From the NCBI RefSeq assembly GCF_004114935.1, contig NZ_CP022221.1, positions 1,881,001 to 1,945,000 of the forward strand: a stretch of 64,000 nt of DNA, read 5' to 3'. This document shows positions 1-8,936 of the stretch, in pieces; within the stretch, counting starts at the first letter, position 1; every line of letters starts with the position of its first letter. The stretch is from Bradyrhizobium zhanjiangense (GTDB lineage Bacteria > Pseudomonadota > Alphaproteobacteria > Rhizobiales > Xanthobacteraceae). Both the position numbers and the translations under genes were made by a program. The notes under the pieces were generated by a model. That model searched no databases. It had not been told where the DNA came from and was given only the letters and a program-made list of their open reading frames with translations.

Positions 1-96
1 CTGGTGGTCATCAGCTTCGCACCACAGCTTCTCCCCGGAGTATGGGTCCCGGCCTGCGCCGGGACGACAGCGGAGAATGCAGCGCCAGCTCGAGCC

Positions 97-1293
97 TCAA
101 ATCCCCAGCATCATCTTCGCGATGATGTCGCGCTGGATCTCGGAGGTGCCGCCGAAGATCGTATAGGCGCGGCCGTTGAGATATTCCGGCATCACCGTCA
201 GCATCTCCTCCGGGATCGCCGGCTCGTGGTTGAGCTTATAGAGCGGGCGCATCGGCTCGACGGCGAGCGCGTCGTGGCCGATCACGTCGGCCCCGAGCCG
301 CGTCACGGCTTGCCGGATTTCGCTGTTGCGCAGCTTCAGGATCGACGACACCGCGCCGGGATTTTGCCCGGTCTGCAGCGCCGAGAGCACGCGCAGCTCG
401 GTCATCTCCAGCGCATCGATGTCGATCTCGACCTCCGAGATGCGCGCTGCGATATCGGGGCTGTCGATCGCGCGGCCCGTCAGGTCGGACTCGGCAAGAT
501 CCGCGATCGCCTTCAGGCCCTCGCGCAGCTTTGCCGAGGCGATCCCCGAGCCGCGCTCGAACTCGAGCAGATATTTGCCATAGGTCCAGCCCTTGCCTTC
601 CCCGCCGACGCGGTTGGCGACAGGCACGCGCACGTCATCGAAGAACACCTGGTTGACCTCGTGGTCGCCGCCGATGGTGAGGATCGGGCGCGTGGTGATG
701 CCCGGCGTCTTCATGTCGATCAGGATGAAGCTGATACCGTCCTGCTGCCGCGGCCCGTCGCTGGTGCGCACCAGCGCGAACATGCGGTTGGCGTGGTGAG
801 CATGTGTGGTCCAGATCTTGGTGCCGTTGATGACGTAGTCGTCGCCGTCGCGCACCGCGCGCGTCTTCAACGACGATAGATCGGAGCCGGAGCCCGGCTC
901 GGAATAGCCCTGACACCAATAGTCCTCGCCGGAGAGAATCCGCGGCAGATAAAAATTCTTCTGCTCGGTGCTGCCGAAACCGATGATGACGGGCCCGACC
1001 ATCTTCACGCCCATCACGTTGACGTTGGGCACGCCGGCGCGCGCGCATTCGGTCTCGAAAATCCAGCGCTGCGCCGGCGTCCAGTCCGGTCCGCCATATT
1101 CGACTGGCCAGCCCGGCGCGCCCCAACCCTGCTTGTGCAGCGCACGCTGCCAGGCCATGCCGATGTCGGGATCGGAGAACACCGACGGTGTCAGCGCCGT
1201 TGCGCGCTTCATCTCCTCGGTGAGGTTTTTCGCAATGAAGCCGCGCACCTCGTCCTGGAAGGCGCGCTCCTCGGCATTGAACGACAGGTCCAT
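97..1293 (-). CDS. acyl-CoA dehydrogenase
   Basis: Flavoprotein of the acyl-CoA dehydrogenase family; such cytoplasmic enzymes form the alpha,beta double bond of acyl-CoA esters and pass electrons to ETF. The 398-residue length is normal for the family. The middle-domain signature YSEPGSGSDLSS starts at residue 130, and the C-terminus carries the FAD-contact motif FGGTSEIQRDI. It is the last gene of a three-gene minus-strand operon, 15 bases downstream of a second, shorter acyl-CoA dehydrogenase. Such adjacent unlike pairs often form mixed tetramers that act on CoA esters of bulky side chains. The exact substrate cannot be read from the sequence. Confidence 0.93.
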   Translation of the reverse strand: MDLSFNAEERAFQDEVRGFIAKNLTEEMKRATALTPSVFSDPDIGMAWQRALHKQGWGAPGWPVEYGGPDWTPAQRWIFETECARAGVPNVNVMGVKMVGPVIIGFGSTEQKNFYLPRILSGEDYWCQGYSEPGSGSDLSSLKTRAVRDGDDYVINGTKIWTTHAHHANRMFALVRTSDGPRQQDGISFILIDMKTPGITTRPILTIGGDHEVNQVFFDDVRVPVANRVGGEGKGWTYGKYLLEFERGSGIASAKLREGLKAIADLAESDLTGRAIDSPDIAARISEVEIDIDALEMTELRVLSALQTGQNPGAVSSILKLRNSEIRQAVTRLGADVIGHDALAVEPMRPLYKLNHEPAIPEEMLTVMPEYLNGRAYTIFGGTSEIQRDIIAKMMLGI

Positions 1294-1308
1294 GAGGCTC
1301 TCCCAGTG

Positions 1309-2457
1309 TCAGGCCGGCGCTTTGGTGCGGCCCAGCTCGGCGTGGCGGGCATAGTGGTGCGCGCTGCCGCCGAACAGCGTGTCGAAGGCGACGAGCCGCT
1401 TGAAGTAGGCGCCGACCTCGAGCTCCTCGGTGACGCCCATGCCGCCGTGGAGCTGGATCGACTGCTCGCCGACGAAGCGCGCACACCTCCCGATCTTCGC
1501 CTTCGCACCCGAGGCGGCCCGCGCGCGTTCAACGGGATCGGCGTCGGCTTTCAGCGCAGCGCGCAGCGCCATCGAGCGGGATTCGTTGACCTGCATCGCC
1601 ATGTCGGCGAGGCGGTGGCGGATCACCTGGTTGGCCGAGAGCGGACGGCCGAACTGTTTTCGGATCTTCGTGTATTCCAGCGTGGTGTCGAGCAGCGTCT
1701 GCATGATGCCGACGGCTTCCGCACCGAGCGCGGCCATGGCGCGATCGACGGCCCATTCGATGGCGGGCAGAGCATCGCTGCCGTCGCCGAGCAGAGCGTC
1801 TTCGGGTAGATGCACGTCGCACAGCTCGATGTTGCAGGCGCGTCCGCCGCCAAGGCGCTGATAGTCGCTGATCGCAATGCTCGGCGTCGTCGCCGGCACC
1901 AGGAACAGGCCGATCCGTCCCGAAGGTCCCCGATGATCGTGAACATGCGCGGAGACGATGATCTCGTCCGCAGCATGGCCGTCGAGGACGGCGATCTTGC
2001 TGCCGGAAAGGCGCCAGCCCTGCGCCATTTTGTCCGCGACCATCGCGACCTTGGCGAGATCGAACCGTGCCGCGCGTTCGGAATGCGCCAATGCGAGCTT
2101 CAGTGATCCGTCCGCTACCTTGGGCAGGCTCGCTTGCTTCTGCTCCGTAGTGCCGCATCTAGCGATCAGCGCGGCTCCCAGCACCACGGTTGCGACATAG
2201 GGCTCCGACACCAGCCCGCGGCCAAAAGCTTCCATCAGGATGCCGACATCGACCGCGCCGCCGCCGAGCCCACCAAATTCCTCCGCGATCGGCAGCGCCA
2301 GCCAGCCGAGCTCGGCGAACTGTTTCCATACCAAAGGGCTGAAGCCGAGCGGATCGTTCGCCATCTTGCGGCGATGGTCGGCATCGTAGCTTTCGGCCAC
2401 GAACCGTTCCGCGCTCTCGCGCAGCAGGCGCTGCTCGTCACTGAGATTGAGGTCCAT
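1309..2457 (-). CDS. acyl-CoA dehydrogenase, second subunit type
   Basis: A 382-residue acyl-CoA dehydrogenase-family protein that starts MDLNLSDEQRLL. The C-terminal motif LHGGMGVTEELEVG is the usual FAD and active-site segment, but the protein is clearly diverged from its neighbour downstream. It sits 4 bases after the enoyl-CoA hydratase gene and 15 bases before the 398-residue dehydrogenase, so the three are almost certainly co-transcribed. I infer a heteromeric dehydrogenase followed by hydration, that is, two successive steps of beta-oxidation of a special CoA ester. No regulator gene lies next to the operon. Confidence 0.92.
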   Translation of the reverse strand: MDLNLSDEQRLLRESAERFVAESYDADHRRKMANDPLGFSPLVWKQFAELGWLALPIAEEFGGLGGGAVDVGILMEAFGRGLVSEPYVATVVLGAALIARCGTTEQKQASLPKVADGSLKLALAHSERAARFDLAKVAMVADKMAQGWRLSGSKIAVLDGHAADEIIVSAHVHDHRGPSGRIGLFLVPATTPSIAISDYQRLGGGRACNIELCDVHLPEDALLGDGSDALPAIEWAVDRAMAALGAEAVGIMQTLLDTTLEYTKIRKQFGRPLSANQVIRHRLADMAMQVNESRSMALRAALKADADPVERARAASGAKAKIGRCARFVGEQSIQLHGGMGVTEELEVGAYFKRLVAFDTLFGGSAHHYARHAELGRTKAPA

Positions 2458-2461
2458 GGGG

Positions 2462-3313
2462 CTACTCCGTCGCCGGCGGCTTGCGCACGGAGGGATGCAG
2501 GCCGGAGGGATCGACGATCATGCCGAACTCCTGGAGATTATGGGCGTGGCAGAGCTGATGCAGCGCAAAGGCCTGATCGATCGCGGCGGGCTGGCCCATC
2601 ACGTCCACCGAGCGGTTCACCGCCTCCTTGGTCAGCTTCAGCGCAAAGGACGGTTTTGTCGCGATCCGCCGCGCTAGCGCCAGCACGCGCGACGACAGCT
2701 CCGCGCGCGGCACGACCTGGTTGACCATGCCGAGCTGATGCGCCTCCTGGGCGCTCCAGCTGTCGGCGGTGAACAGGAATTCCTTGGCCTTGCGTGGGCC
2801 GAGCTCCCAGGGATGCACGAACCATTCGACGCCGCAGACGCCCATGGTGACGACGGGGTCGCAGAACTGCGCATCGTCGCTGGCGATGATGAGGTCGCAG
2901 GCCCAGGCCAGCATCAGCCCGCCGGCGATGCATTTGCCATGCACCTCGGCGATAACAGGCTTGGCGAGGTTGCGCCAGCGCCGGGTGATCTGGAGATAAA
3001 TTTCCTGCTCGCGCGCGAAGCGGCCATGGGCATTGGGCTCGGCAAAACCGCCCCAATTTCCAATCGGCGGAAAATCGACTCCCGCGGCATTCTTAGCCCC
3101 GGGGCGCAGGTCATGCCCGGACGAAAAGTGCGGACCGTTGCCGGCGAGGATGATGACCTTGACCGCATCGTCCTGCACCGCCGCATCGAAGGCGGCGTTG
3201 AGGTCGTAGGTCATTTGCAGGTTTTGCGCGTTGCGCGCCTCGGGCCGGTTCATCACGATCCGGGCAATCGCCGGCTCCGGCCGCTCCACGAGGATGGTCT
3301 CGAACGAGCTCAT
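2462..3313 (-). CDS. enoyl-CoA hydratase/isomerase family protein
   Basis: Crotonase-fold protein of 283 residues. The oxyanion-hole segments are visible: ILAGNGPHFSSGHDL near residue 55-70 and VHGKCIAGGLMLAWACDLIIA near 125-145. Members hydrate or isomerise enoyl-CoA thioesters in the cytoplasm. It is the first gene of the operon with the two acyl-CoA dehydrogenases downstream, consistent with successive oxidation and hydration of the same substrate. The Glu pair of classical hydratases is not obvious, so isomerase or other crotonase activity remains possible. Confidence 0.9.
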   Translation of the reverse strand: MSSFETILVERPEPAIARIVMNRPEARNAQNLQMTYDLNAAFDAAVQDDAVKVIILAGNGPHFSSGHDLRPGAKNAAGVDFPPIGNWGGFAEPNAHGRFAREQEIYLQITRRWRNLAKPVIAEVHGKCIAGGLMLAWACDLIIASDDAQFCDPVVTMGVCGVEWFVHPWELGPRKAKEFLFTADSWSAQEAHQLGMVNQVVPRAELSSRVLALARRIATKPSFALKLTKEAVNRSVDVMGQPAAIDQAFALHQLCHAHNLQEFGMIVDPSGLHPSVRKPPATE

Positions 3314-3415
3314 CGCTTTCCCCTGGCGTTTCCGTTCTTGTTTTGCCCGAGTTGACTATGTGGGCGAGCGATAGGCAAGAGGCTTGCGGCAGTCGGCTGC
3401 TTTTCTCAGGCGCTT

Positions 3416-3438
3416 AATCTGGTAGTTTGCACCAGATT
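3416..3438. promoter_or_regulatory. inverted repeat upstream of the LemA gene
   Basis: Two 8-base arms, AATCTGGT and ACCAGATT, are separated by 7 bases and end about 17 bases before the LemA start codon. The position suits an operator or a 5' leader hairpin. No regulator gene is adjacent, so the role is open. Confidence 0.35.
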
Positions 3439-3455
3439 CCACCGGGAGAAATTTG

Positions 3456-4064
3456 ATGCGCAAGATCCTCACCGTGCTGGCGGCGCTGGCCTCGCTGAGC
3501 CTGACCAATTGCGGCTACAACGCGATCCAGAGCGAGGATCAGCAGATCAAGGCCAATTGGTCCGAGGTCGTGAACCAGTATCAGCGCCGCGCCGATCTCG
3601 TGCCCAATCTGGTCAACTCGGTGAAGGGCTTTGCCCAGCAGGAGAAGGACGTGCTGCTCGGCGTCACCAATGCCCGCGCCAAGGTCGGCAGCATCCAGGC
3701 AACGCCGGAGGTGCTGAACGATCCCGCTGCCTTCCAGAAATTCCAAGCCGCCCAAAGCGAGCTCTCCAGCGCGCTGTCGCGGCTCCTCGTCGTCACTGAG
3801 AACTATCCGCAGCTCAAATCGGATGCCCTGTTCAAGGACCTGATGTCGCAGCTCGAGGGCACCGAGAACCGCATCACGGTGGCGCGAAACCGCTACATCA
3901 AGGCGGTACAGGAGTACAACGTCACCGTCCGATCGTTCCCGACGAACCTGACCGCGATGGCGTTCGGCTACAAGGAGAAGCCGAACTTCTCGGTCGAGAA
4001 CGAGAAAGAAATCTCGACTGCGCCGAAGGTGGACTTCAACCCGGCGCCGGCGCCGTCGAAGTAA
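3456..4064 (+). CDS. lemA: LemA family protein
   Basis: LemA-family membrane-anchored protein of 202 residues. It has an N-terminal hydrophobic segment with a Cys (TNCGYN) that could serve as a lipobox, then the typical helical LemA core with NQYQRRADLVPNLVNSVKGF and later VTENYPQLKSD. The start was set at the ATG preceded by GGGAG seven bases upstream; an in-frame TTG lies one codon earlier. LemA proteins often pair with TPM/YgcG proteins, and two TPM genes follow here. The biochemical function of the family is still poorly defined. Confidence 0.92.
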   Translation: MRKILTVLAALASLSLTNCGYNAIQSEDQQIKANWSEVVNQYQRRADLVPNLVNSVKGFAQQEKDVLLGVTNARAKVGSIQATPEVLNDPAAFQKFQAAQSELSSALSRLLVVTENYPQLKSDALFKDLMSQLEGTENRITVARNRYIKAVQEYNVTVRSFPTNLTAMAFGYKEKPNFSVENEKEISTAPKVDFNPAPAPSK

Positions 4065-4106
4065 GCACGCATCGTTTCGCGAATGCCCTTAGCCCCACCC
4101 ACCGCC

Positions 4107-4207
4107 GTCATTCCCCGCGAAGGCGGGGAATCCAGTACGCCGCGGCTTCACCGTAGTCCTCTGGCGTCTCTGGAATACTGGATCGCCCGGTCAAGCCGGG
4201 CGATGAC
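4107..4207. repeat. intergenic palindromic repeat (family F)
   Basis: An imperfect inverted repeat opens with GTCATTCCCCGCGAAGGCGGG and closes with a GCCCGG..CCGGGC stem followed by GATGAC. It lies between the LemA and TPM genes, and its right end reaches the first plausible TPM start codon. Confidence 0.7.
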
Positions 4208-5120
4208 AGCGAGGTTTTGGCGCGCCCGTTCTGCCTTCTTACAGCGCGGCGTTCTCCTGCTCATGCTGTGTCTCGCCTTTGCGCTCGCAGCCTCAGCCGA
4301 CGTCGCCGTGCCGGAGCTCACCGGCCGCGTGGTCGACCAGACCGGCACGCTGTCCAGCAGCGACATCGCTGCGCTGTCGCAAAAGCTGCGCGACTTCGAG
4401 AACCGCAAGGGCAGCCAGGTCGCCGTCCTGATCGTGCCAACGACACAGCCGGAGACGATCGAGCAGTTCTCGATCCGCGTTGCCGAGGCCTGGAAGATCG
4501 GGCGCAGGAAGGTCGATGACGGCGCGATCCTCATCGTCGCCAAGAACGACCGGCATTTGCGCATCGAGGTCGGCTACGGGCTCGAAGGCGCGCTCACCGA
4601 CGTCACGTCGCGGCGGATCATCGATGAAGTCATCACACCGAAATTCAGGACGGGCGATTTCAGCGGCGGCATCGGCGATGGTGTCGATCGCATGATCCGG
4701 GTCGTCGACGGCGAGCCGCTGCCGATTCCCTCGCCGACCGTCAACTTCGGCCATCTGGACGACCTCGCGCCGCTTTTCATCGTGACGCTGTTTGCTTCGA
4801 TCGGGGTCGGCGGGTTCTTCCGGGCCATGCTGGGGCGGCTGCTCGGATCCTTGGCGACCGGTGGCATCATCGCAGCGCTGACCTGGCTCATTCTCGGCTC
4901 TCTTGCGCTCGCGATTGGTCTCGGCATTCTCGGCTTCATCATCGGATTCATCACCGATCTGTTTTCGGCGATGGGACCAGGCACGCGATCCTCGCGCGGC
5001 GGCTCGTGGTCGAGCGGATCATCGGGAGGCGGCTGGAGCAGCGGCTCATCGAGCGACAGCGGCAGCTTCAGCGGCGGGGGGGGCAGTTTTGGCGGCGGCG
5101 GCGCCTCGGGGAGCTGGTAA
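4203..5120 (+). CDS. TPM domain protein (YgcG type), Gly/Ser-rich tail
   Basis: Exported membrane protein of 305 residues. After the signal segment (RGVLLLMLCLAFALAASA) comes a TPM domain, starting about VPELTGRVVDQTG with GSQVAVLIVPTT and GYGLEGALTDV. Two hydrophobic segments follow, then a tail made almost only of Gly, Ser and Trp, which is typical of YgcG proteins. The reading frame is open further upstream to 4083, but that part translates a palindromic repeat, so the ATG at 4203 was chosen; a further ATG lies at 4263. It probably works with LemA upstream. TPM domains have been linked to phosphatase activity and to photosystem or respiratory complex repair, but the role here is unknown. 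Confidence 0.88.
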   Translation: MTARFWRARSAFLQRGVLLLMLCLAFALAASADVAVPELTGRVVDQTGTLSSSDIAALSQKLRDFENRKGSQVAVLIVPTTQPETIEQFSIRVAEAWKIGRRKVDDGAILIVAKNDRHLRIEVGYGLEGALTDVTSRRIIDEVITPKFRTGDFSGGIGDGVDRMIRVVDGEPLPIPSPTVNFGHLDDLAPLFIVTLFASIGVGGFFRAMLGRLLGSLATGGIIAALTWLILGSLALAIGLGILGFIIGFITDLFSAMGPGTRSSRGGSWSSGSSGGGWSSGSSSDSGSFSGGGGSFGGGGASGSW

Positions 5121-5123
5121 GTT

Positions 5124-5621
5124 ATGAGCATGAAGCGCATTGCCAGGCACCTCGTGCAGCATCATTGGCGGACGAAGCAGATTTTCCCGCAAGCCGTGCT
5201 CGACCGCATCGAGCAGGCGATCAAGCGGGGCGAAGCCACCCATTCCGGCCAGGTCCGCTTCGTGGTCGAAGGCGCGCTCGACGGCCGCCCGCTGTTCCGC
5301 AACCAGCCGGCGCGCGCGCGAGCGCTCGACGTGTTCTCGCATCTGCGCATCTGGGACACCGCGCACAACAACGGCGTCCTCATCTACCTCCTGCTTGCCG
5401 ACCGCGACGTCGAGATCGTGGCCGACCGCGGCATCGACGCGAAGGTTGGCGCGGAAGGCTGGGAACAGATCTGCCGGGCGATGGAGGCCGAGTTCAGGTC
5501 GGGCCAATTCGAACGCGGCGTGGTCGCCGGCATCGAGGCCGTGTCGCGCGAGCTGGCGCGGCATTTCCCGCCGCAAGGACCGCATTCGAACGAGTTGCCG
5601 GATGCGCCGGTGCTGATGTAA
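5124..5621 (+). CDS. TPM domain protein, short form
   Basis: A 165-residue TPM-domain protein beginning 3 bases after the longer TPM gene, so the two are translated from one message. Conserved TPM features are FVVEGALDGRPL, RALDVFSHLRIWDT and DRDVEIVADRGIDAKVG. It lacks a clear signal peptide, so it may be a cytoplasmic or peripheral partner. The LemA-TPM-TPM order is common in alphaproteobacteria. No catalytic function is assigned. Confidence 0.88.
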   Translation: MSMKRIARHLVQHHWRTKQIFPQAVLDRIEQAIKRGEATHSGQVRFVVEGALDGRPLFRNQPARARALDVFSHLRIWDTAHNNGVLIYLLLADRDVEIVADRGIDAKVGAEGWEQICRAMEAEFRSGQFERGVVAGIEAVSRELARHFPPQGPHSNELPDAPVLM

Positions 5622-5645
5622 GCGCGGGCCGATAACCCGCACTCC

Positions 5646-5723
5646 GTCATTGCGAGCGCAGCGAAGCAATCCAGGCTGTCCCCGCGGAGGGATTCTGGAT
5701 TGCTTCGCTGCGCTCGCAATGAC
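5646..5723. repeat. intergenic palindromic repeat (family A, copy 1)
   Basis: Long hairpin with arms of about 30 bases. It opens GTCATTGCGAGCGCAGCGAAG and closes with the reverse complement, around a short variable loop rich in CCGCGG. Four further copies are in this window at 9640, 28628, 33084 and 44891, always between genes. Confidence 0.9.
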
Positions 5724-6015
5724 GATGCTGGAGCAGCTTGCTCAACTCTCTCACCGTCACCCTCGCGCAACGGCGAAGCCATTGTCGCTGGAGGCGCGAG
5801 CGCAGCGAGCTTCGAAGGGCGACGGCCCGGCCGTTGCGCGGCCGTTCATCTTGCCCCGATTACATTTTGTTGCACGCCGCCACGCCGGTTCCACTTTCCC
5901 GGCCAAATTCGGCCTCGGACGAGTTCCTAAAATTTCGGTAAGCGGGTCCCGAGGTAAGGATTTCGCAAGCAATGAAAGTTACCAAAAGGTCAACCTAGAC
6001 TGGAGTATTTGAGCC
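5724..6015. other. intergenic stretch upstream of the 340-residue envelope protein
   Basis: No supported gene. It holds short GC palindromes (GCGCAACGGC and CGGCCGTTGCGCGGCCG) and, towards the right, a more AT-rich part likely to carry the promoter of the gene at 6016. No sigma-70 boxes can be called with confidence. Confidence 0.5.
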
Positions 6016-7038
6016 GTGAGCGAACCAATGCCCGAGCAGGCCGCCCTGGATCATGGCGCCGTCGAAGCCGCAGCGACCGTGCCGCAGGCCGTCGAGGCTG
6101 CCGGGATCGAGGCCCCCTCGATCGCACCTGATCACGAGGCACCGCCCAAGCCTGACCCGGTCAAGGTCGAGCCGCCAAAAATCGAGGCACCAAGGATCGA
6201 GGTGCCGAAGTTCGAAGCCAAAGCTGAACACAAGGCTGAACCCAAAGCCGAGTCCAAGGCTGAACCCAAGGTCAAGCCGAGTCCCGGCAAGCTGATCGTG
6301 ATGGCGCCCTCGGAGCGCTCCTGGGACCGCGAGGATTTTGCTCCCCACATCAAGGCGGAGGAACCGCGCGAGACCGCCGGCAAGCGTCGCCTGTCGGCGA
6401 TGGCCGCGGTGGTGGCGATTTCCGCTTGCGTCGGCGCGATCAGCGGCGCGCTCGCGACCGCCGGCATGATGCACTTTGGTGCCCCGGCCCCGGCGCCGGT
6501 TCAGGTCGCCGATACCAGCGCGCTGGATGCTTCCGTCGCGCGGATCGATGCCGATCTCGTCGCGCTCAAGGCCAATGTCGAGCACAGCGCGAAAACCGGC
6601 GTCAGCCAGCTCAACCGGGCCAACGACCGTCTCGACAAGCTCGAGAAGGCGCAGGCCGAGCCGATGGCCAAGATCGCCAAGCTCTCGGAGACGGTCGACA
6701 AGCTCCGCGCCGCGCCGCCGGCCCTTGCGCCGGCCGCAACCGCCGCGCCCGCCAAGGAGACCACCGGCTCGATCGCGCCGACCCAGGTCGCGACTGCCGC
6801 AGCCGCACCGGCTCCGACGCCCGCCGCGCCCAAGACCGAGGTCGGCCGCCTGCCGACGATCGAAGGCTGGAGGCTGCGCAACGCCGCCAATGGCGGTGCG
6901 CTGATCGAGGGCCGCGATGGCCTCTACGAAGTATATCCCGGCGATCCCATCCCCGGCGTCGGCCGCGTCGATGCGATCCGCCGCCAGGACGGCCGCTGGG
7001 TGGTCGTCACCAGCAAGGGCCTGATCGTCGCGCGCTGA
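6016..7038 (+). CDS. membrane-anchored hypothetical protein, K/P/E-rich N-terminus
   Basis: I do not recognise a named family. The 340-residue protein has a cytoplasmic N-terminal region rich in Pro, Lys, Glu and Ala, including a KAEPKAESK repeat at about residues 69-85. One transmembrane helix follows at about 127-151. A likely coiled coil comes next (about 160-225), then an Ala/Pro linker and a compact C-terminal domain ending VVVTSKGLIVAR. The topology suggests an inner-membrane protein with a periplasmic coiled coil and a small globular domain. The start is a GTG; an ATG four codons later is an alternative. A strong terminator follows. Confidence 0.82.
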   Translation: MSEPMPEQAALDHGAVEAAATVPQAVEAAGIEAPSIAPDHEAPPKPDPVKVEPPKIEAPRIEVPKFEAKAEHKAEPKAESKAEPKVKPSPGKLIVMAPSERSWDREDFAPHIKAEEPRETAGKRRLSAMAAVVAISACVGAISGALATAGMMHFGAPAPAPVQVADTSALDASVARIDADLVALKANVEHSAKTGVSQLNRANDRLDKLEKAQAEPMAKIAKLSETVDKLRAAPPALAPAATAAPAKETTGSIAPTQVATAAAAPAPTPAAPKTEVGRLPTIEGWRLRNAANGGALIEGRDGLYEVYPGDPIPGVGRVDAIRRQDGRWVVVTSKGLIVAR

Positions 7039-7062
7039 GCGTCCGATATTCGACTTTCGAAG

Positions 7063-7094
7063 AGGCGCTTCACCACCATGTGAAGCGCCTTTTT
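7063..7094 (+). terminator. Rho-independent terminator
   Basis: A perfect 10-base stem (AGGCGCTTCA with TGAAGCGCCT) around a short loop is followed at once by five T residues, 24 bases after the stop codon of the gene at 6016. This is a textbook intrinsic terminator. Confidence 0.9.
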
Positions 7095-7131
7095 GCTTGA
7101 ATAGGCATCCCCGCGCGGTGTTACTGGAGGC

Positions 7132-8682
7132 ATGAGCCGCGCGTTGCGAATTCTCGTTGCTGTCGCTGCATTGTTGGGCGGCGTCGTTTCGCTTTCGGCG
7201 GCGGAGAACGCGCAACTGGCGCGCGGCACGGCGATCACCGATCCCGATCTGTTGCGACGGCTCGATCAGAGCGACGCGCTCACGATCGCGCGCCTGCTAT
7301 GGCCGGAGCAGAACGCCGACGTTCCGCTCACGACCGACCTGCTGTTCTCGTCGCTACCGCAGCTCAAAGCGATTCCGCCGGCGATCGAGGCGGAATTCGA
7401 CCGCTACATCTCCAGGTACAAGGCGACATATCCGGCCGAGACGATTGGCGTTGGCGAGGGTCTTGACGCGCAGTTGTTCGACCTCGCCAATCTGAGATCG
7501 CGCGACACGCGTTTCGTCCTCGTCGGCATCGTCAACCGCATGGACCGCGCCTATGTCTCGGAGGAGTCCTGTGGGGAGATCCGGCTGATCTACCGTCTCG
7601 CGCGTTTCGAGAGCAGGCCGGACGGCGGCAAGACCGCGACGCGCCTGCCGATGACGCTCAATCTGGTGATGAAGGCGCGCGATGCGCGCCAGACGGACGG
7701 GAGCGGCAAGCCGGTCAGCTGCGCCGAGATCGCGCGGCGCTGGCTCGACAATGGCGACTGGCAAGATCTGATCGGAAGTCGCTTCTCCCCTAATGACGCC
7801 ATGCTCGATCGTATCGAGACCAACGTCCAGGTCTCCGTCGCGCCGAAATCGGCGCTGCACGATTTCCGCTCCGACTATCTGCTCAAGGTGTTCAAGTACG
7901 ACACTGCCACCAAGCAGTTCGAGGAATCGACGCTGGAGAACCAGATCGACCGCGATCGGATCCTTGCCGACGATGCGCTTCGGCGCGGCTTCAGGGATTG
8001 GCTGCTCGCGCCCGAAAATCTGCGCGAGTTCGATCGCGGCACGGTGCTGATCCCCGAAAAATTCCTGGCGATGGCTGCGGTGGTGCCGACACCCGCCGGG
8101 CTCGATGCCTCCGCTTTGCAGCCGGAGTTCGGCATGATGCAGGGAGAAGGAAAAGCGGAGGGCAGGGACGATCCCGTTTTCAGCGATGACGACGTGGTCG
8201 GTGCTTTGAAGCAGGCTGCCGCGCGCGGCATCGATCTGCAGAACGTCCGCTCGGTCGCGGGCTTTCAGCGCCGCCTCAACGACGTCACCTGCGCTGGCTG
8301 CCACCAGACCCGCGGCATCGGCGGCTTCCATTTCCCGGGCGTGGATTGGCTTGCAGGCCAGCCGTCCAATTCCGCCATCGTGCCGGCCTCGCCGCATTTC
8401 TTCGGCGATCAGGTCCGCCGCCGTGACATCCTGACCGCATTCGCCGCGGGCAAGCGCCCTGATTTCTCACGCGGATTTGCCAGCCGGCCGCAGACCCGTG
8501 GCAGCCGCGAACTCGCTGGCACCGAATATCAGGACGGCTGGGGCGCGCATTGTTCCCTGCAAACTGCGGGATCGGGAACGGCGGACAAGAGTTTTACGTC
8601 ATGGAGCTGTGCTAAAGGTCTCACCTGTCAGGCTGCCGCGGCCTCGCGCCGCATCGGCATGTGCTTCATCAAGACGCGTTAG
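7132..8682 (+). CDS. exported hypothetical protein with one CxxCH motif
   Basis: A 516-residue protein with a Sec signal peptide (LVAVAALLGGVVSLSAAE). I do not recognise a named family. A long central region carries VGIVNRMDRAYVSEE and a Cys-containing ESCGEIRLIYRL stretch. A single CAGCHQTRG motif at about residues 381-389 fits c-type haem attachment, and four further Cys lie near the C-terminus. The C-terminal WGAHCSLQ...WSCAKGLTCQ pattern may form disulfides. It is likely a periplasmic haem or redox protein, but there is no assigned electron-transfer partner nearby. A hairpin repeat begins at its stop codon. Confidence 0.82.
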   Translation: MSRALRILVAVAALLGGVVSLSAAENAQLARGTAITDPDLLRRLDQSDALTIARLLWPEQNADVPLTTDLLFSSLPQLKAIPPAIEAEFDRYISRYKATYPAETIGVGEGLDAQLFDLANLRSRDTRFVLVGIVNRMDRAYVSEESCGEIRLIYRLARFESRPDGGKTATRLPMTLNLVMKARDARQTDGSGKPVSCAEIARRWLDNGDWQDLIGSRFSPNDAMLDRIETNVQVSVAPKSALHDFRSDYLLKVFKYDTATKQFEESTLENQIDRDRILADDALRRGFRDWLLAPENLREFDRGTVLIPEKFLAMAAVVPTPAGLDASALQPEFGMMQGEGKAEGRDDPVFSDDDVVGALKQAAARGIDLQNVRSVAGFQRRLNDVTCAGCHQTRGIGGFHFPGVDWLAGQPSNSAIVPASPHFFGDQVRRRDILTAFAAGKRPDFSRGFASRPQTRGSRELAGTEYQDGWGAHCSLQTAGSGTADKSFTSWSCAKGLTCQAAAASRRIGMCFIKTR

Positions 8683-8730
8683 CGCGTGATCCGAAAAAGT
8701 GTCTAGCGGTTTTTCCAAAGGATCACGCGC
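8682..8730. repeat. rhizobial hairpin repeat (GCGTGATCC type)
   Basis: Inverted arms GCGCGTGATCC and GGATCACGCGC enclose a centre with GAAAAAGTG and GGTTTTTCC. This resembles the hairpin repeats scattered between genes in rhizobia. It abuts the stop codon of the gene to its left and may help end transcription. Confidence 0.75.
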
Positions 8731-8762
8731 AAGATAAAGCAACCAAGCGATTTGGATGACCC

Positions 8763-8927
8763 ATGACGGATACGAGCGAGGCCAACAAGGAGCGCAATCG
8801 CGAGATCGCGCGCAATGAGGAAGTCAAGCAGGTCACCGGCAGCATCCGCGTCAGTATCTGGGCGGTCGCGATGGCGGTTATCATCGGTGGGATTCTGTTC
8901 ACGCTCGGCTGGCTGGCGCTGCAGTAG
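8763..8927 (+). CDS. small single-pass membrane protein
   Basis: A 54-residue protein. The first half is strongly charged (SEANKERNREIARNEEVKQ) and the second half is one hydrophobic helix ending TLGWLALQ. This is a cytoplasmic charged tail followed by a single transmembrane segment. Codon use and the neat fit between the hairpin repeat and the next gene support it as real. No function can be assigned. Confidence 0.65.
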   Translation: MTDTSEANKERNREIARNEEVKQVTGSIRVSIWAVAMAVIIGGILFTLGWLALQ

Positions 8928-8936
8928 CCGGCGTCC

